Source of the DNA: Methanobacteriaceae archaeon | GTDB lineage: Archaea > Methanobacteriota > Methanobacteria > Methanobacteriales > Methanobacteriaceae | DNA: 59,826 nucleotides | Reading direction: 5' to 3' | Assembly: GCA_020854915.1 (NCBI GenBank) | Contig: JAHKLT010000013.1 | Location: 1-59,826 of the forward strand | Shown: positions 46,539-55,753 of the stretch, one piece after another | How positions within the stretch are numbered: position 1 is the stretch's first letter | How the letters are laid out: each line of letters starts with the position of its first letter | Made by a program: the position numbers and the translations under genes | The notes under the pieces: model-generated | Told to the model about the DNA's origin: nothing | Databases searched by the model: none | What the model saw: the letters and a program-made list of their open reading frames with translations, nothing else

Positions 46539-46991
46539 TCATGTTTCACAAATAACAGTTATATTATTATCAATTTTAAACTCCTTTGCATTAAAGACAA
46601 ATTTTTCATTAAAATCAAGTGTTTCAACATGATTTAACAATACATCGTTTTCTATTAATGATTTTATATCTTCAATGAACTTATTCCAATACAATTGAAC
46701 TTGGGCATTTTTAAAAGTTTCTTTTGGTAGTTTGTCGCCCCAACTTCCTTCTTGAAGGAATTTTAATTTTCTATTTTCTTTTTCATATTGTACATTCATT
46801 TTTATCTCAAAATTAGCTATTCCAGTAATTCTTTGTTTTATAGAATAGTTAATCTCTTCAGGCATATTGTTTTTTCTATTATTTTCAATTAATCTTAAAA
46901 TAATATTTTCATAACTTTCATTATCACTTCGTGATAGGGCTTTTAATTTTTTTTGGGTTTTGTGCGAAATTTGAATTGTGGTTTTTTTCAT
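46539..46991 (-). CDS. Ribbon-helix-helix-type protein with unknown C-terminal domain
   Basis: 150 residues from ATG 46991: MKKTTIQISHKTQKKLKALS resembles the beta strand and first helix of ribbon-helix-helix DNA-binding proteins, followed by SYENIILRLIENN. Residues 55-150 are an alpha/beta domain I do not recognise (WGDKLPKETFKNAQVQLYWNKF). The frame is also open to TTG 47060; no ribosome site decides, and leaderless translation is possible. No toxin gene neighbours it. Upstream of it a bidirectional AT-rich promoter is shared with the acyltransferase. Confidence 0.65.
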   Translation of the reverse strand: MKKTTIQISHKTQKKLKALSRSDNESYENIILRLIENNRKNNMPEEINYSIKQRITGIANFEIKMNVQYEKENRKLKFLQEGSWGDKLPKETFKNAQVQLYWNKFIEDIKSLIENDVLLNHVETLDFNEKFVFNAKEFKIDNNITVICET

Positions 46992-47128
46992 ATTATCATA
47001 TATATTTTTAAAACTCATAATATAAGAAACTTTATCAGAGGGCTTTATTTCAAAAATCAATAATAATACAATAATAATATATATAATGTTAAATATATTA
47101 TACTTATAAATTATTTTAAGTGATTAGT

Positions 47129-47743
47129 ATGGTAAAGTTTTTAGGAATTATGGGGGATAAAGATAATCAAACTGATGATGTTTATTCTTTTAAGAAAGAA
47201 GACAATATTCAGTTTGGAGTAGCTTATAAGCGCTTTTCTAAAGCTCCAGTTATTGGAAAAAATTATACTATTCGTTCTAATTCAATAATTTATAATGATG
47301 TTGTTATTGGTGACAATTTTAGAACAGGGCACAATGTTGTAATACGTGAAAATACAAATATTGGGGATGATGTTTTAATTGGCACAAATACTATAATTGA
47401 AGGAGATTGTGTTATTGGAAACGATGTAAGTATTCAATCAAATGTTTATATTCCTACTAATAGTATTATAGAAGATAATGTTTTTATAGGTCCTTGTGCT
47501 TGTTTTACAAATGATAGGTATCCTGTTCGTGTGGATTATGGATTACAAGGACCTCAAATTAGACGAGGTGCTTCTATTGGTGGAAATACTACTTTTCTTT
47601 CAAACTTAGAAATAGGTGAAGGATCTATGGTTGCAGCAGGTGCTGTTGTAACAAGAAGTGTACCTCCTTATTATTTAGCTATTGGAACTCCAGCTAGGAT
47701 TAAACCACTTCCTGATAAGTTTAGAGTACCCAATATGATTTAA
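47129..47743 (+). CDS. Left-handed beta-helix acyltransferase
   Basis: 204 residues from ATG 47129 after AAGTGAT; GTG 47120 lies within that site. Hexapeptide repeats ([LIV]-G-x-x): [77 protein letters not shown]. The fold and the NxxVxxGxxV-type end match sugar O- or N-acetyltransferases (WbbJ/NeuD group). Acts on a nucleotide-sugar or surface glycan. It is followed directly by rubredoxin genes with a 46-bp duplication at the boundary. Confidence 0.88.
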   Translation: MVKFLGIMGDKDNQTDDVYSFKKEDNIQFGVAYKRFSKAPVIGKNYTIRSNSIIYNDVVIGDNFRTGHNVVIRENTNIGDDVLIGTNTIIEGDCVIGNDVSIQSNVYIPTNSIIEDNVFIGPCACFTNDRYPVRVDYGLQGPQIRRGASIGGNTTFLSNLEIGEGSMVAAGAVVTRSVPPYYLAIGTPARIKPLPDKFRVPNMI

Positions 47744-47820
47744 TTGAGATGATATTTTGACTAAATACAATGTAAGTACCCAATATGATTTAATTGAGAT
47801 GATATTTTGACTAAATACAA
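47725..47820 (+). repeat. 46-bp tandem duplication at the rubredoxin start
   Basis: 47725-47770 is repeated exactly at 47775-47820 (period 50). Each copy holds the last codons and stop of the acyltransferase, the ribosome site and the first codons (TTG ACT AAA TAC AA) of rubredoxin. The first copy's TTG (47757) opens a 17-codon frame ending TGA at 47808, overlapping the real rubredoxin TTG (47807), so it acts as a possible leader ORF. Confidence 0.9.
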
Positions 47821-47968
47821 ATGTATAGTTTGTGGATTTATTTATGATAGTGAAAAAGGTGATCCTGATAAAGATATTGCACCTGGAACTGAATTTGAAG
47901 ATCTTCCTGATGACTTTAAATGCCCTCTTTGTGGGGCTGGAAAAGCATTATTTAAAAAAATTGAATAA
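47807..47968 (+). CDS. Rubredoxin 1
   Basis: 53 residues with TTG start at 47807. Two CxxCG knuckles (CIVCGFIYD and CPLCGAG) and [12 protein letters not shown] Fe(Cys)4 electron carrier, possibly serving FprA or rubrerythrin in oxygen defence. The start region is duplicated upstream (47725-47770). Confidence 0.92.
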   Translation: MTKYKCIVCGFIYDSEKGDPDKDIAPGTEFEDLPDDFKCPLCGAGKALFKKIE

Positions 47969-47989
47969 TATAATTTAATGGTGATTATT

Positions 47990-48148
47990 ATGGATAAGTA
48001 TATATGTATAGTTTGTGGATATGTTTATGATCCTGAAAAAGGTGATCCTGGCAATGGTATTCCTGAAGGAACTGCTTTTGAAGATTTACCTGATGATTGG
48101 CTATGCCCATTATGTGGTGTAGGTAAAGATCAATTTAAAAAACAATAA
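47990..48148 (+). CDS. Rubredoxin 2
   Basis: 52 residues from ATG 47990, GTGATT ribosome site. [19 protein letters not shown] and [16 protein letters not shown] canonical rubredoxin, about 70% like rubredoxin 1 by eye, so the pair is a gene duplication. The stop abuts the convergent YigZ gene. Confidence 0.93.
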   Translation: MDKYICIVCGYVYDPEKGDPGNGIPEGTAFEDLPDDWLCPLCGVGKDQFKKQ

Positions 48149-48748
48149 TTAAATTTTTTTTAAAGCTCTTTTATCTTTAAAACTAATTCTAATTTTTAAT
48201 TTTAACTTATTTTTAATTTTATTTATATTTTCTTTTTCTTCTGAAATTATTTCATAGTGAATTTTTTCATCAAATCTTTTATTAATAATATTTACTTTAT
48301 GATTTCGCAACGCTTGTTCTATTTCTTTAATTTCACTATAATCAAAAATTATTTCATAAACATCATAAAAATCTATTTCAATGATTTCACTATTATTAAT
48401 AGCTTCTAAAACTGATTTATTATAAGCTCTAACAAGTCCACCTGCTCCTAATTTTATTCCTCCAAAATATCTTGTTACAATAGCTACAATATTATGTAAA
48501 TTATTTTTTCTAAGTGCATTAATCATTGGTTTACCTGCTGTTCCACTTGGCTCACCATTATCATCATATCCTTCTCCATCATTTACAATATAAGCTGTGC
48601 AATTATGTGTTGCATCACTGTATTTAGAGGATATTTCACCTATTATTTTCTTACTTTCTTTTTGTGTTTGTGCAGGATACAATCTACAAATAAATTGAGA
48701 TTTTTTAATCTTTATTTCGCTTTTAACAGGTTTTTCTATTGTTTTCAT
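48149..48748 (-). CDS. YigZ/IMPACT family protein (UPF0029)
   Basis: 199 residues: KSQFICRLYPAQTQKESKKII, DATHNCTAYIVNDGEGYDDNGEPSGTAGKPMI, FGGIKLGAGGLVRAYNKSV. The fold is the ribosomal protein S5-like UPF0029 domain plus a C-terminal ferredoxin-like DUF1949 domain. Role unclear; related to translation-stress regulators. Convergent with rubredoxin 2. Confidence 0.9.
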   Translation of the reverse strand: MKTIEKPVKSEIKIKKSQFICRLYPAQTQKESKKIIGEISSKYSDATHNCTAYIVNDGEGYDDNGEPSGTAGKPMINALRKNNLHNIVAIVTRYFGGIKLGAGGLVRAYNKSVLEAINNSEIIEIDFYDVYEIIFDYSEIKEIEQALRNHKVNIINKRFDEKIHYEIISEEKENINKIKNKLKLKIRISFKDKRALKKI

Positions 48749-48832
48749 ATTTTACCATTTTTTTAAAAGAAAATTTATATATTTCAGAATTCATATTATA
48801 TTTATAAAATAATTTTTTTTGAGGTGAGTAAT

Positions 48833-49204
48833 ATGAGTAAAAAAATTGCAAATGTTTTAGTTATTTTTATAGTTTCTATTTTAGCTTTAAGTTGTGCTAA
48901 TATTTTTGCATTTGTAACTGGTGGAATACTTTTACCTATTGATAACTCTATAAACAATACTGATTCTATAATAAACAATAATTCTTCTGAAGAAGTGATC
49001 TATCCTGAAAGTTCATCAAATTATGAGTCAAGTGATAGTTATGATAATTCATATTCCAATTATCAACAAGAAAGTTCTAATGGAGTTCAAGAACAACAAT
49101 ATCAGGAAGAACCAGTAAGACCTGAACCTACTCCAGAACCTACTCCAGAACCTACTCCAGAACCCAGTCCAGAACCTAGTCAAAATTTAAGTATAAAACA
49201 ATAA
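48833..49204 (+). CDS. Secreted or membrane-anchored protein with PEPT repeats
   Basis: 123 residues from ATG 48833 after GAGGTGA; GTG 48824 lies inside that site. One hydrophobic helix (about 6-27, VLVIFIVSILALSCANIFAF), then a Ser/Asn/Tyr/Gln-rich stretch and a run EPTPEPTPEPTPEPSPEPS. The 12-base repeats encoding PEPT (about 49129-49184) can slip and change length. Probably a surface spacer protein; no domain recognised. Confidence 0.7.
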   Translation: MSKKIANVLVIFIVSILALSCANIFAFVTGGILLPIDNSINNTDSIINNNSSEEVIYPESSSNYESSDSYDNSYSNYQQESSNGVQEQQYQEEPVRPEPTPEPTPEPTPEPSPEPSQNLSIKQ

Positions 49205-49229
49205 AATTTCTTTTTATTAATAATCAGTT

Positions 49230-49922
49230 TTAAAAGTCTAATAACTTTTCAACATCTAATAACACAGAGTTTATAGCTAGATTAAACAATTGTTCTCCAT
49301 AAACTTCATCAACATAAACTCCATTGTTTTCAATTTCTTGTGCACCTTCTTCTATACTTGGGTCATTTTCACGAGCTTTAGTAAATCCATATAATCCTAC
49401 TTCACTATAAACTTTTACATTGGCTTGGTTTTCTAATTCTTCTTCATTTAAAATTCCAAGTACTTTTCCCATTGATAATTCACCACTACCTCCATGAGGA
49501 CCTTCATTTTGAATTATTGTATTATTAAATATTATGGATAATGAAGTTTCTACTTCAATGTCATATAATTCATTTAATAATGGTACATTACCTCCATGAG
49601 CATTTATGATTATAATTTTTTCAATATTTAAAAATTCTTTTGCATAATTTAAAATAGCTATAATATTTTTTTTTAAAGTTTCTAAACTTTCATGTTTGCC
49701 ATGGTCTATTTCTTTTATTTCATGCGCTGGATATATTACTCCTAAGAATTTAGCACCACTTTCAAGGGATGATTTAAAAGCTATGTAAGATGCAATTTTA
49801 GCATCAGTATCTATTGGTAATGCTGGGCCATGATTTTCTAAGTGTGATCCTAAAGCTAGAATTCCAATATTATGTACTTTTTTATTTATTATTTTTCCTG
49901 CAGTATATCTTAAATCAGCCAT
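49230..49922 (-). CDS. arfB: 2-amino-5-formylamino-6-ribosylaminopyrimidinone monophosphate deformylase
   Basis: 230 residues of the creatininase fold: LGSHLENHGPALPIDTDAKIA (metal His and Glu), IINAHGGN and GPHGGSGELSMG. In methanogens this family is ArfB, which deformylates the GTP-derived pyrimidine in riboflavin and F420 precursor synthesis. Transcribed with the PUA-protein gene five bases upstream. ATG follows GTGAT. Confidence 0.88.
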   Translation of the reverse strand: MADLRYTAGKIINKKVHNIGILALGSHLENHGPALPIDTDAKIASYIAFKSSLESGAKFLGVIYPAHEIKEIDHGKHESLETLKKNIIAILNYAKEFLNIEKIIIINAHGGNVPLLNELYDIEVETSLSIIFNNTIIQNEGPHGGSGELSMGKVLGILNEEELENQANVKVYSEVGLYGFTKARENDPSIEEGAQEIENNGVYVDEVYGEQLFNLAINSVLLDVEKLLDF

Positions 49923-49926
49923 AATA

Positions 49927-50406
49927 TCACTTTAAATCAAAATTCCAAATATTATCTCCAACATAATGTTTTGTTTCAATAGCTTTTCCAATATCATTAT
50001 TAACCATTTCTGAGCCTGTAATTAAGCTTACACCAATAGCTAATGGTTTTTTATGTGTTTCATCTATTATTAAAACAATATCATCAGGTTCTATATTTTC
50101 ATCAGCATTAACAATTCCTGGACTCATTATGTCTGCACCATTACTTACAAACTTAATAGCTCCCATATCAACAGTTACAGTTTTTCCAGTAAGATTTCCA
50201 GATAAAGCAGCTTTTAAAGTGGGGTATGGTTTATCTTCAATTAAAATTATATAAGGTTCATCATCTACTAAAATAAAGGAATTTGGGTCTGCTTCTAAAT
50301 ATTCAACTTTACTATTATCGGATATAATGGAACTATATTCTCCTAATTCTTTTTTTATCTCCTTTATTTTCTTTTTTTTTAAATAATTTCTTTTTCTAAT
50401 TTTCAA
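49927..50406 (-). CDS. PUA-domain RNA-binding protein (DUF1947/MCT-1 type)
   Basis: 159 residues from TTG 50406 after AGGTG. N-terminal pre-PUA region (KIRKRNYLKKKKIKEIKKELGEY) and C-terminal PUA domain (TVTVDMGAIKFVSNGADIMSPGIVNADENIEPDDIVLI). Homologues of MCT-1 and the archaeal DUF1947 proteins bind RNA or ribosomes. Operon partner of arfB. Confidence 0.88.
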   Translation of the reverse strand: MKIRKRNYLKKKKIKEIKKELGEYSSIISDNSKVEYLEADPNSFILVDDEPYIILIEDKPYPTLKAALSGNLTGKTVTVDMGAIKFVSNGADIMSPGIVNADENIEPDDIVLIIDETHKKPLAIGVSLITGSEMVNNDIGKAIETKHYVGDNIWNFDLK

Positions 50407-50661
50407 TATTAACACCTATAAATTCCCTTTTTAATTTATTATATATTTATATAGTTAATTATCTTTTCTATTTTATTTATTTTTACTAATCATTTGTTAT
50501 TTAAAAGGATATCTAATAACATTTATATAGTAGTTTTTTCAAAATATTTATATTGATTATTATTGATATAAATTGATATTAGTAATAAATCTAATTTGAA
50601 AAACTAATTTTTGTATTTAATTGTTTTTTAATTAAATTACATTTAAATATTATTATATTAG

Positions 50662-50922
<261 letters not shown>

Positions 50923-50969
50923 ATTATTATAATATTTTTTTTATTTAAAGGTATAAAGGAGGTTAATTA

Positions 50970-51155
50970 ATGAAAGGTACTCCCTCAAAGGGTAAGATGA
51001 ATAAAACAACTCATAAGAGATGTAGACGCTGTGGAAGAAACACTTATCACATTCGTAAAAAAGCTTGTGCTTCTTGTGGGTTTGGAAAATCCAAAAAAAT
51101 AAGAAGATACAGTTGGCAAAATAAAAAACCTACAACTGGTCAAAGACTAGTTTAG
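50970..51155 (+). CDS. rpl37e: 50S ribosomal protein L37e
   Basis: 61 residues: [39 protein letters not shown]. The zinc site is CRRC/CASC. ATG follows AAGGAGG. Confidence 0.95.
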   Translation: MKGTPSKGKMNKTTHKRCRRCGRNTYHIRKKACASCGFGKSKKIRRYSWQNKKPTTGQRLV

Positions 51156-51269
51156 TTAACTTTAATTTTTTATAAAACTTTTTAGTTTTATTATTTATTT
51201 TTATTTTAATTAATTATAATAAAATTTTTGTAATAAATAAGGTCGTAGCGGTATTATTAAGGTTATTAT

Positions 51270-51941
51270 ATGAAGATTTTCGATGAATTGAATATTACAC
51301 CTAATGATGAAAAATTATTTGATATTGCTTTAACACATGGGTCTTGTTCTATTAAATTAGGAACAAATGAAGATTATGAAAGGTTAGAGTATTTAGGAGA
51401 TTCTGTTTTAAACATGATAGTATCTGAATATTTATATAATAAATATCCAGATAAAGGTGAAGGAGCTCTTACAAAGCTAAGAGCTAATTATGTTTGTCAA
51501 ACCGCTTTGATTCATTATTGTAAAAATATGGGCTTAAATGAATATTTAACTATTTGTATTAATGAAAATCATATTAGTCAAAACGAAATTTTATCAATCC
51601 ATGCAGATATTGTTGAAGCGTTTTTAGGAGCTATTTTTTTAGATCAAGGAATTGAAAAAGCAAGAGAATTTGTTTCTAAATATATTTTTAAACATGTTGA
51701 TAATAGAAAAATATTTTTCCGTGATTATAAATCTAGAATAAAAGAACATGCTGATGTTAATAACTTAGTAATAAAGTATGAATTAGTTGCTGAATATGGT
51801 ATTCCGCATAATAAGACATTTATTATTAAAATACTTATTAATGGAGTAGAGTATGGTATTGGTAATGGTAAGAATAAAAAAGAAGCTGAACAAATTGCTG
51901 CACATAAAGCTATTAAAAAATTAGGTCTTCAACATATGTAA
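51270..51941 (+). CDS. rnc: Ribonuclease III
   Basis: 223 residues. RNase III signature ERLEYLGDSVLN near residue 39, HADIVEAFLGAI with the second catalytic Asp/Glu, and a C-terminal double-strand RNA-binding domain (about 150-220; NGKNKKEAEQIAAHKAIKKL). Unusual among archaea but present in some Methanobacteriales. ATG follows AAGGTT. It lies 13 bases before metX. Confidence 0.92.
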   Translation: MKIFDELNITPNDEKLFDIALTHGSCSIKLGTNEDYERLEYLGDSVLNMIVSEYLYNKYPDKGEGALTKLRANYVCQTALIHYCKNMGLNEYLTICINENHISQNEILSIHADIVEAFLGAIFLDQGIEKAREFVSKYIFKHVDNRKIFFRDYKSRIKEHADVNNLVIKYELVAEYGIPHNKTFIIKILINGVEYGIGNGKNKKEAEQIAAHKAIKKLGLQHM

Positions 51942-51954
51942 TTTTGGTGTTTCG

Positions 51955-53415
51955 ATGAATAAAGAATCTATTGGTATTGTCAAAACAAAATATTTCAAAA
52001 TTAAGGATGAAATTGTATTAGACTCTGGTAAAAAACTTAATGATATCACAGTTGCTTATGAAACATATGGTGAATTAAATAAAGAAAAAAATAATGGAAT
52101 TTTAGTTTGTCATGCATTTTCTGGAGATGCTCATGCAGCTGGTTGGCATGAAGGGGATAATAAGCCAGGATGGTGGGAAAGTTTAATAGGTTCTGGAAAA
52201 GCACTAGATACAAAAAAATATTTTATCATTTGTTCTAATGTATTAGGTGGATGTAAAGGTACTACTGGTCCTTCATCTATTAATCCTGAAACTGAAAAAC
52301 CTTATGGTATTGATTTTCCTGTAATAACTATTAGAGATATGGTTATTGTACAAGAAAAACTTATTCGTTCTTTAGGTATTGATAAACTAATTGTTATTGG
52401 TGGATCAATGGGTGGAATGCAAACACTACAGTGGGCAATTACTTATCCAGATATGGTTAAAAGAGTTATTCCTATTGCAACAACTGCTAGGTCAACACCA
52501 CAGCAAATTGCTTTCAATGAAGTTGGAAGACAGGCTATTACTGCAGATCCTTCATGGCATAATGGGCAATATTATGAATCTGGGGAAATTCCAAAAAATG
52601 GATTATCAGTTGCTCGTATGGTAGCTCATATTACTTATTTAAGTGATGAGTCAATGTATTTAAAATTTGGAAGAGATCTTCAGGATAAAAAAGAAATAAC
52701 ATATGATTTATCAATGGATTTTCAAGTTGAAAGTTATCTTCATTATCAAGGAGAATCATTTGTTAAAAGATTTGATGCAAATAGCTATTTATATATAACA
52801 AAAGCAATTGATTACTTTGATTTATCTCTTAGTGGATCTTTAATTGATGGTTTAAAAAATATTAAATCAAAAGTTCAAGTGGTTTCAATTGATTCTGACT
52901 GGTTGTATCCTACAGAACAATCAATGGAATTGGTTTCTGCTCTTGCTGCAAATGATATTGAGGTTTCTTTTTCTGAATTAAAATCTAGTTTTGGTCATGA
53001 TGCATTTTTCTTAGAAGAAGGACAATTGACTTATATTTTAACAAAGTTTCTAGAAGATTATGTTGTTGAGGATTTAATGAAAGAAGATGTTCCAACAATT
53101 AAAGAAAATGCAGAAATTAAAGATGCAGCTATTTTAATGGTAAATCAACAAATAACTCATCTTCCAGTTATAACTGATGAAAATAAATTAATTGGTATTG
53201 TTACTTCATGGGATTTGTCAAAATCAATAGCTAGTGGTTGTAATGGTTTGAAAGATGTTATGACAAAAAATGTTAAATATTGTAATGCAACAGACACTAT
53301 TGAATCTGTTGCAGAGACAATGAGGAAACATGAAATTTCTTCTTTACCTGTTGTAGATGAATCTTTAAATTTAAAAGGTTTGATATCTATGGATCAAGTT
53401 AGTCATTTAATTTAA
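51955..53415 (+). CDS. metX: Homoserine O-acetyltransferase with C-terminal CBS pair
   Basis: 486 residues. An alpha/beta-hydrolase with nucleophile Ser151 in GGSMGGM, then Asp and FGHDAFFLE (His). Residues about 365-486 form two CBS domains (ILMVNQQITHLPVITDENKLIGIVTSWDL; KHEISSLPVVDESLNLKGLISMDQV), a methanogen fusion that likely senses adenosyl ligands such as SAM. It makes O-acetylhomoserine for MetY, encoded convergently. Confidence 0.93.
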   Translation: MNKESIGIVKTKYFKIKDEIVLDSGKKLNDITVAYETYGELNKEKNNGILVCHAFSGDAHAAGWHEGDNKPGWWESLIGSGKALDTKKYFIICSNVLGGCKGTTGPSSINPETEKPYGIDFPVITIRDMVIVQEKLIRSLGIDKLIVIGGSMGGMQTLQWAITYPDMVKRVIPIATTARSTPQQIAFNEVGRQAITADPSWHNGQYYESGEIPKNGLSVARMVAHITYLSDESMYLKFGRDLQDKKEITYDLSMDFQVESYLHYQGESFVKRFDANSYLYITKAIDYFDLSLSGSLIDGLKNIKSKVQVVSIDSDWLYPTEQSMELVSALAANDIEVSFSELKSSFGHDAFFLEEGQLTYILTKFLEDYVVEDLMKEDVPTIKENAEIKDAAILMVNQQITHLPVITDENKLIGIVTSWDLSKSIASGCNGLKDVMTKNVKYCNATDTIESVAETMRKHEISSLPVVDESLNLKGLISMDQVSHLI

Positions 53416-53417
53416 AA

Positions 53418-54710
53418 TTATTTTTGTACTGCTTTTTTTAGTGCTTGGTCTATATCATCAATAATATCTTCAACATCTTCAATACCTACAGATAATCTAA
53501 TAAAATCTGCACTTACTCCAGATGCAAGCTGTTCTTCTTCAGTAAGGTTTGAGTGAGTTGTACTTGCAGGATGTATAACTAAACTTTTTGCATCACAAAT
53601 ATTTGCAAGATGGGATAAAAGTTCAACACTTTCAATGAATTTTTTACCTTCATTAATTCCACCTTTTATTCCAAAACCAATAATTCCACCATATTTTCCA
53701 TTAAGATATTTTTTTGCAAGTTCATGACTTTCATTATTTTTAAGACCAGGATAGTTTACCCAACTAACTGCTTCATGATTTTCTAAAAATTCAGCAACTT
53801 TTAAAGCATTTTCACAATGTTGATTAAGTCTTAAAGATAATGTTTCAAGACTTTGTAAAAGCAAAAATGAATTAAAGGGACTTATTATAGAACCTAAATC
53901 TCTCATCATTTGAACTCTAGCTTTAGTAATGTATGCTTCATCACCAAAAGATTCTACATATTTTAATCCATGGTATGATGGATCAGGTTCTGTAAATTCA
54001 GGAAATTTGCCATTTGTCCAATTAAAATTACCAGAATCCACAATAACTCCTCCAAGACTAGTGCCATTACCAGATATAAATTTTGTAGCAGAATGTACAA
54101 CAATATCTGCACCATGTTCTATAGGTTTTACAAGTGTAATAGCTGAAGTATTATCTACTATCAAAGGAATATTATTTTCATGAGCTAATTTGGATAATTT
54201 CTCAAAATCAGGAATGTCTAATTTAGGATTACCAATTGATTCACAATAAAGTGCTTTTGTTTTATCATTAATAGCTGCTTTAAATTCTTCTAATTTTTGA
54301 GAATCTACAAAATTTACTTTAATTCCAAATTTTTTTAATGTATTTTTAAATAAAGTAAATGTTCCACCATAAAGATTATCTGCAGAGACAATTTCATCGC
54401 CTGATTGAGCTATATTTAATATTGAAAGTGTAATAGCTGCAAGTCCAGATGCTTGAGCTAAGGCACCAATTCCTCCTTCAATAGCCGCTACTCTTTTTTC
54501 AAAAACTTCTGTAGTTGGGTTTGTAATTCTTGTATAAATATTTCCTGGTTCTTCAAGAGCAAAAAGTTTTGCAGCTTGTTCTGTACTTTCAAAAACATAA
54601 GAACTTGTTTGATATATAGGAACAGCCCGTGCACCAGTTGCAGAATCTGGTTCTTCTTGACCTGCATGTACTTCTAATGTTCTTTCCCCATATTTTTTCT
54701 TTTTTTTCAT
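53418..54710 (-). CDS. metY: O-acetylhomoserine sulfhydrylase/aminocarboxypropyltransferase
   Basis: 430 residues, Cys/Met metabolism PLP enzyme: [39 protein letters not shown] Lys in [16 protein letters not shown], and [11 protein letters not shown] near the end. Makes homocysteine from O-acetylhomoserine and sulfide. Convergent with metX, stops two bases apart. ATG follows AAGGAAT. Confidence 0.94.
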   Translation of the reverse strand: MKKKKKYGERTLEVHAGQEEPDSATGARAVPIYQTSSYVFESTEQAAKLFALEEPGNIYTRITNPTTEVFEKRVAAIEGGIGALAQASGLAAITLSILNIAQSGDEIVSADNLYGGTFTLFKNTLKKFGIKVNFVDSQKLEEFKAAINDKTKALYCESIGNPKLDIPDFEKLSKLAHENNIPLIVDNTSAITLVKPIEHGADIVVHSATKFISGNGTSLGGVIVDSGNFNWTNGKFPEFTEPDPSYHGLKYVESFGDEAYITKARVQMMRDLGSIISPFNSFLLLQSLETLSLRLNQHCENALKVAEFLENHEAVSWVNYPGLKNNESHELAKKYLNGKYGGIIGFGIKGGINEGKKFIESVELLSHLANICDAKSLVIHPASTTHSNLTEEEQLASGVSADFIRLSVGIEDVEDIIDDIDQALKKAVQK

Positions 54711-54784
54711 TTTAAAGATTCCTTTTATTTTAATAATTAGTTATATTTATTTTTCAATATATTTATTTTTTTCTAATTTAAAAC

Positions 54785-55100
54785 ACCTCTAGAAACTTAA
54801 GGTTTTTTATTGATATTTTTTCTTTATTTTACTTAATTATTTGTTTTATTATTTTGATACTTCTTTTGATTGTTTTTATTTAATCATTTCTTGTTTTAAT
54901 ATTTATTTATAGTTAATTTTAAATATTGTTAGATAATTATTAAATTTTTTTTATTGATTTTAAGATGTGTTGATGGATACTGATAATTTTTTTTTGTTTG
55001 GATAGGGGATTGTGTTAGTAATGATTTTAAAGGATTTTGATGTTTATTTTGTTGATTTTGGGGGTAATTTTAATAAGTATGTTTGATAAAAAATTATCTA
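54785..55100 (+). repeat. Decayed IS end, direct form of the copy at 5523-5857
   Basis: Begins CACCTCTAGAAACTTAA and matches the reverse complement of 5857 back to about 5523 at roughly 80-85% by eye. ATG at 55020 opens MILKDFDVYFVDFGGNFNKYV then stops (TGA TAA). The two copies share the same outer end and a similar protein start, so they are remnants of one insertion-sequence family. Neither encodes an intact transposase. Confidence 0.65.
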
Positions 55101-55744
55101 TTAAAACCTAATAAACTTGTTAGGAATAGGAAAGATGAGTTTGGAGGATGTTACTGTTTATCCTTTGGTTGAATGTGGCTGTACTAATGCTGTTGAAGTT
55201 TTATTATTTTATTAGAAAACGAACAGGTGGATGATAATATGGAGATTTCTAATTAGGGGTGTGGGTAAAGAGCTTATTTAGATCCTGTTGTTTATGAACC
55301 AGATGAATTAGGATTATATTGAATGGAATATATAAAGATTTAGGGTTCTAGATTTTTATGAAAAAAAGAAGAATGTCTGATGGTTGTTTGATGTGTTTTA
55401 AGATAGGATTATGTTGATTTTCTAAAAGTACAAATGAATTTCGTCTTAAAATTCATATATATATTTAGTAAAATGAATACACATTGACTTAAAGCATTTT
55501 TCATAAAGTCGATTTTCATCTGATTTTAAGGTATGTGAATTTTCCTTATTATTAAAATCAGAGCTTTAGATTTTAGAATTTGTACTGAAGAGGGCAATAC
55601 CATTTGTACTTTTATGGGATAAATGCTCAATGGACTCTAAACATCTGAAATAAGATATTAAATAACTTCGATTTTTCCCAAAAATATAGAACCCTATAAT
55701 ATATAATAAATGTCATAATAATAATAATTTAATGGAGGTTTATA
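55101..55744 (+). other. Decayed coding debris and promoter of the adhesin gene
   Basis: The frame continuing from the IS remnant has many stops but retains coding texture (for example VECGCTNAVEVLLFY, and a later ILEFVLKRAIPFVLLWDKC), consistent with a dead transposase. From about 55694 a TATA-rich stretch (CTATAATATATAATAAA) is the likely promoter for the adhesin; GGAGG at 55734-55738 is its ribosome site. Confidence 0.45.
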
Positions 55745-55753
55745 ATTGATATT

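Noticed and set aside
53929-54183. Forward frame inside metY
   Set aside because: Antisense shadow of a well-conserved enzyme.
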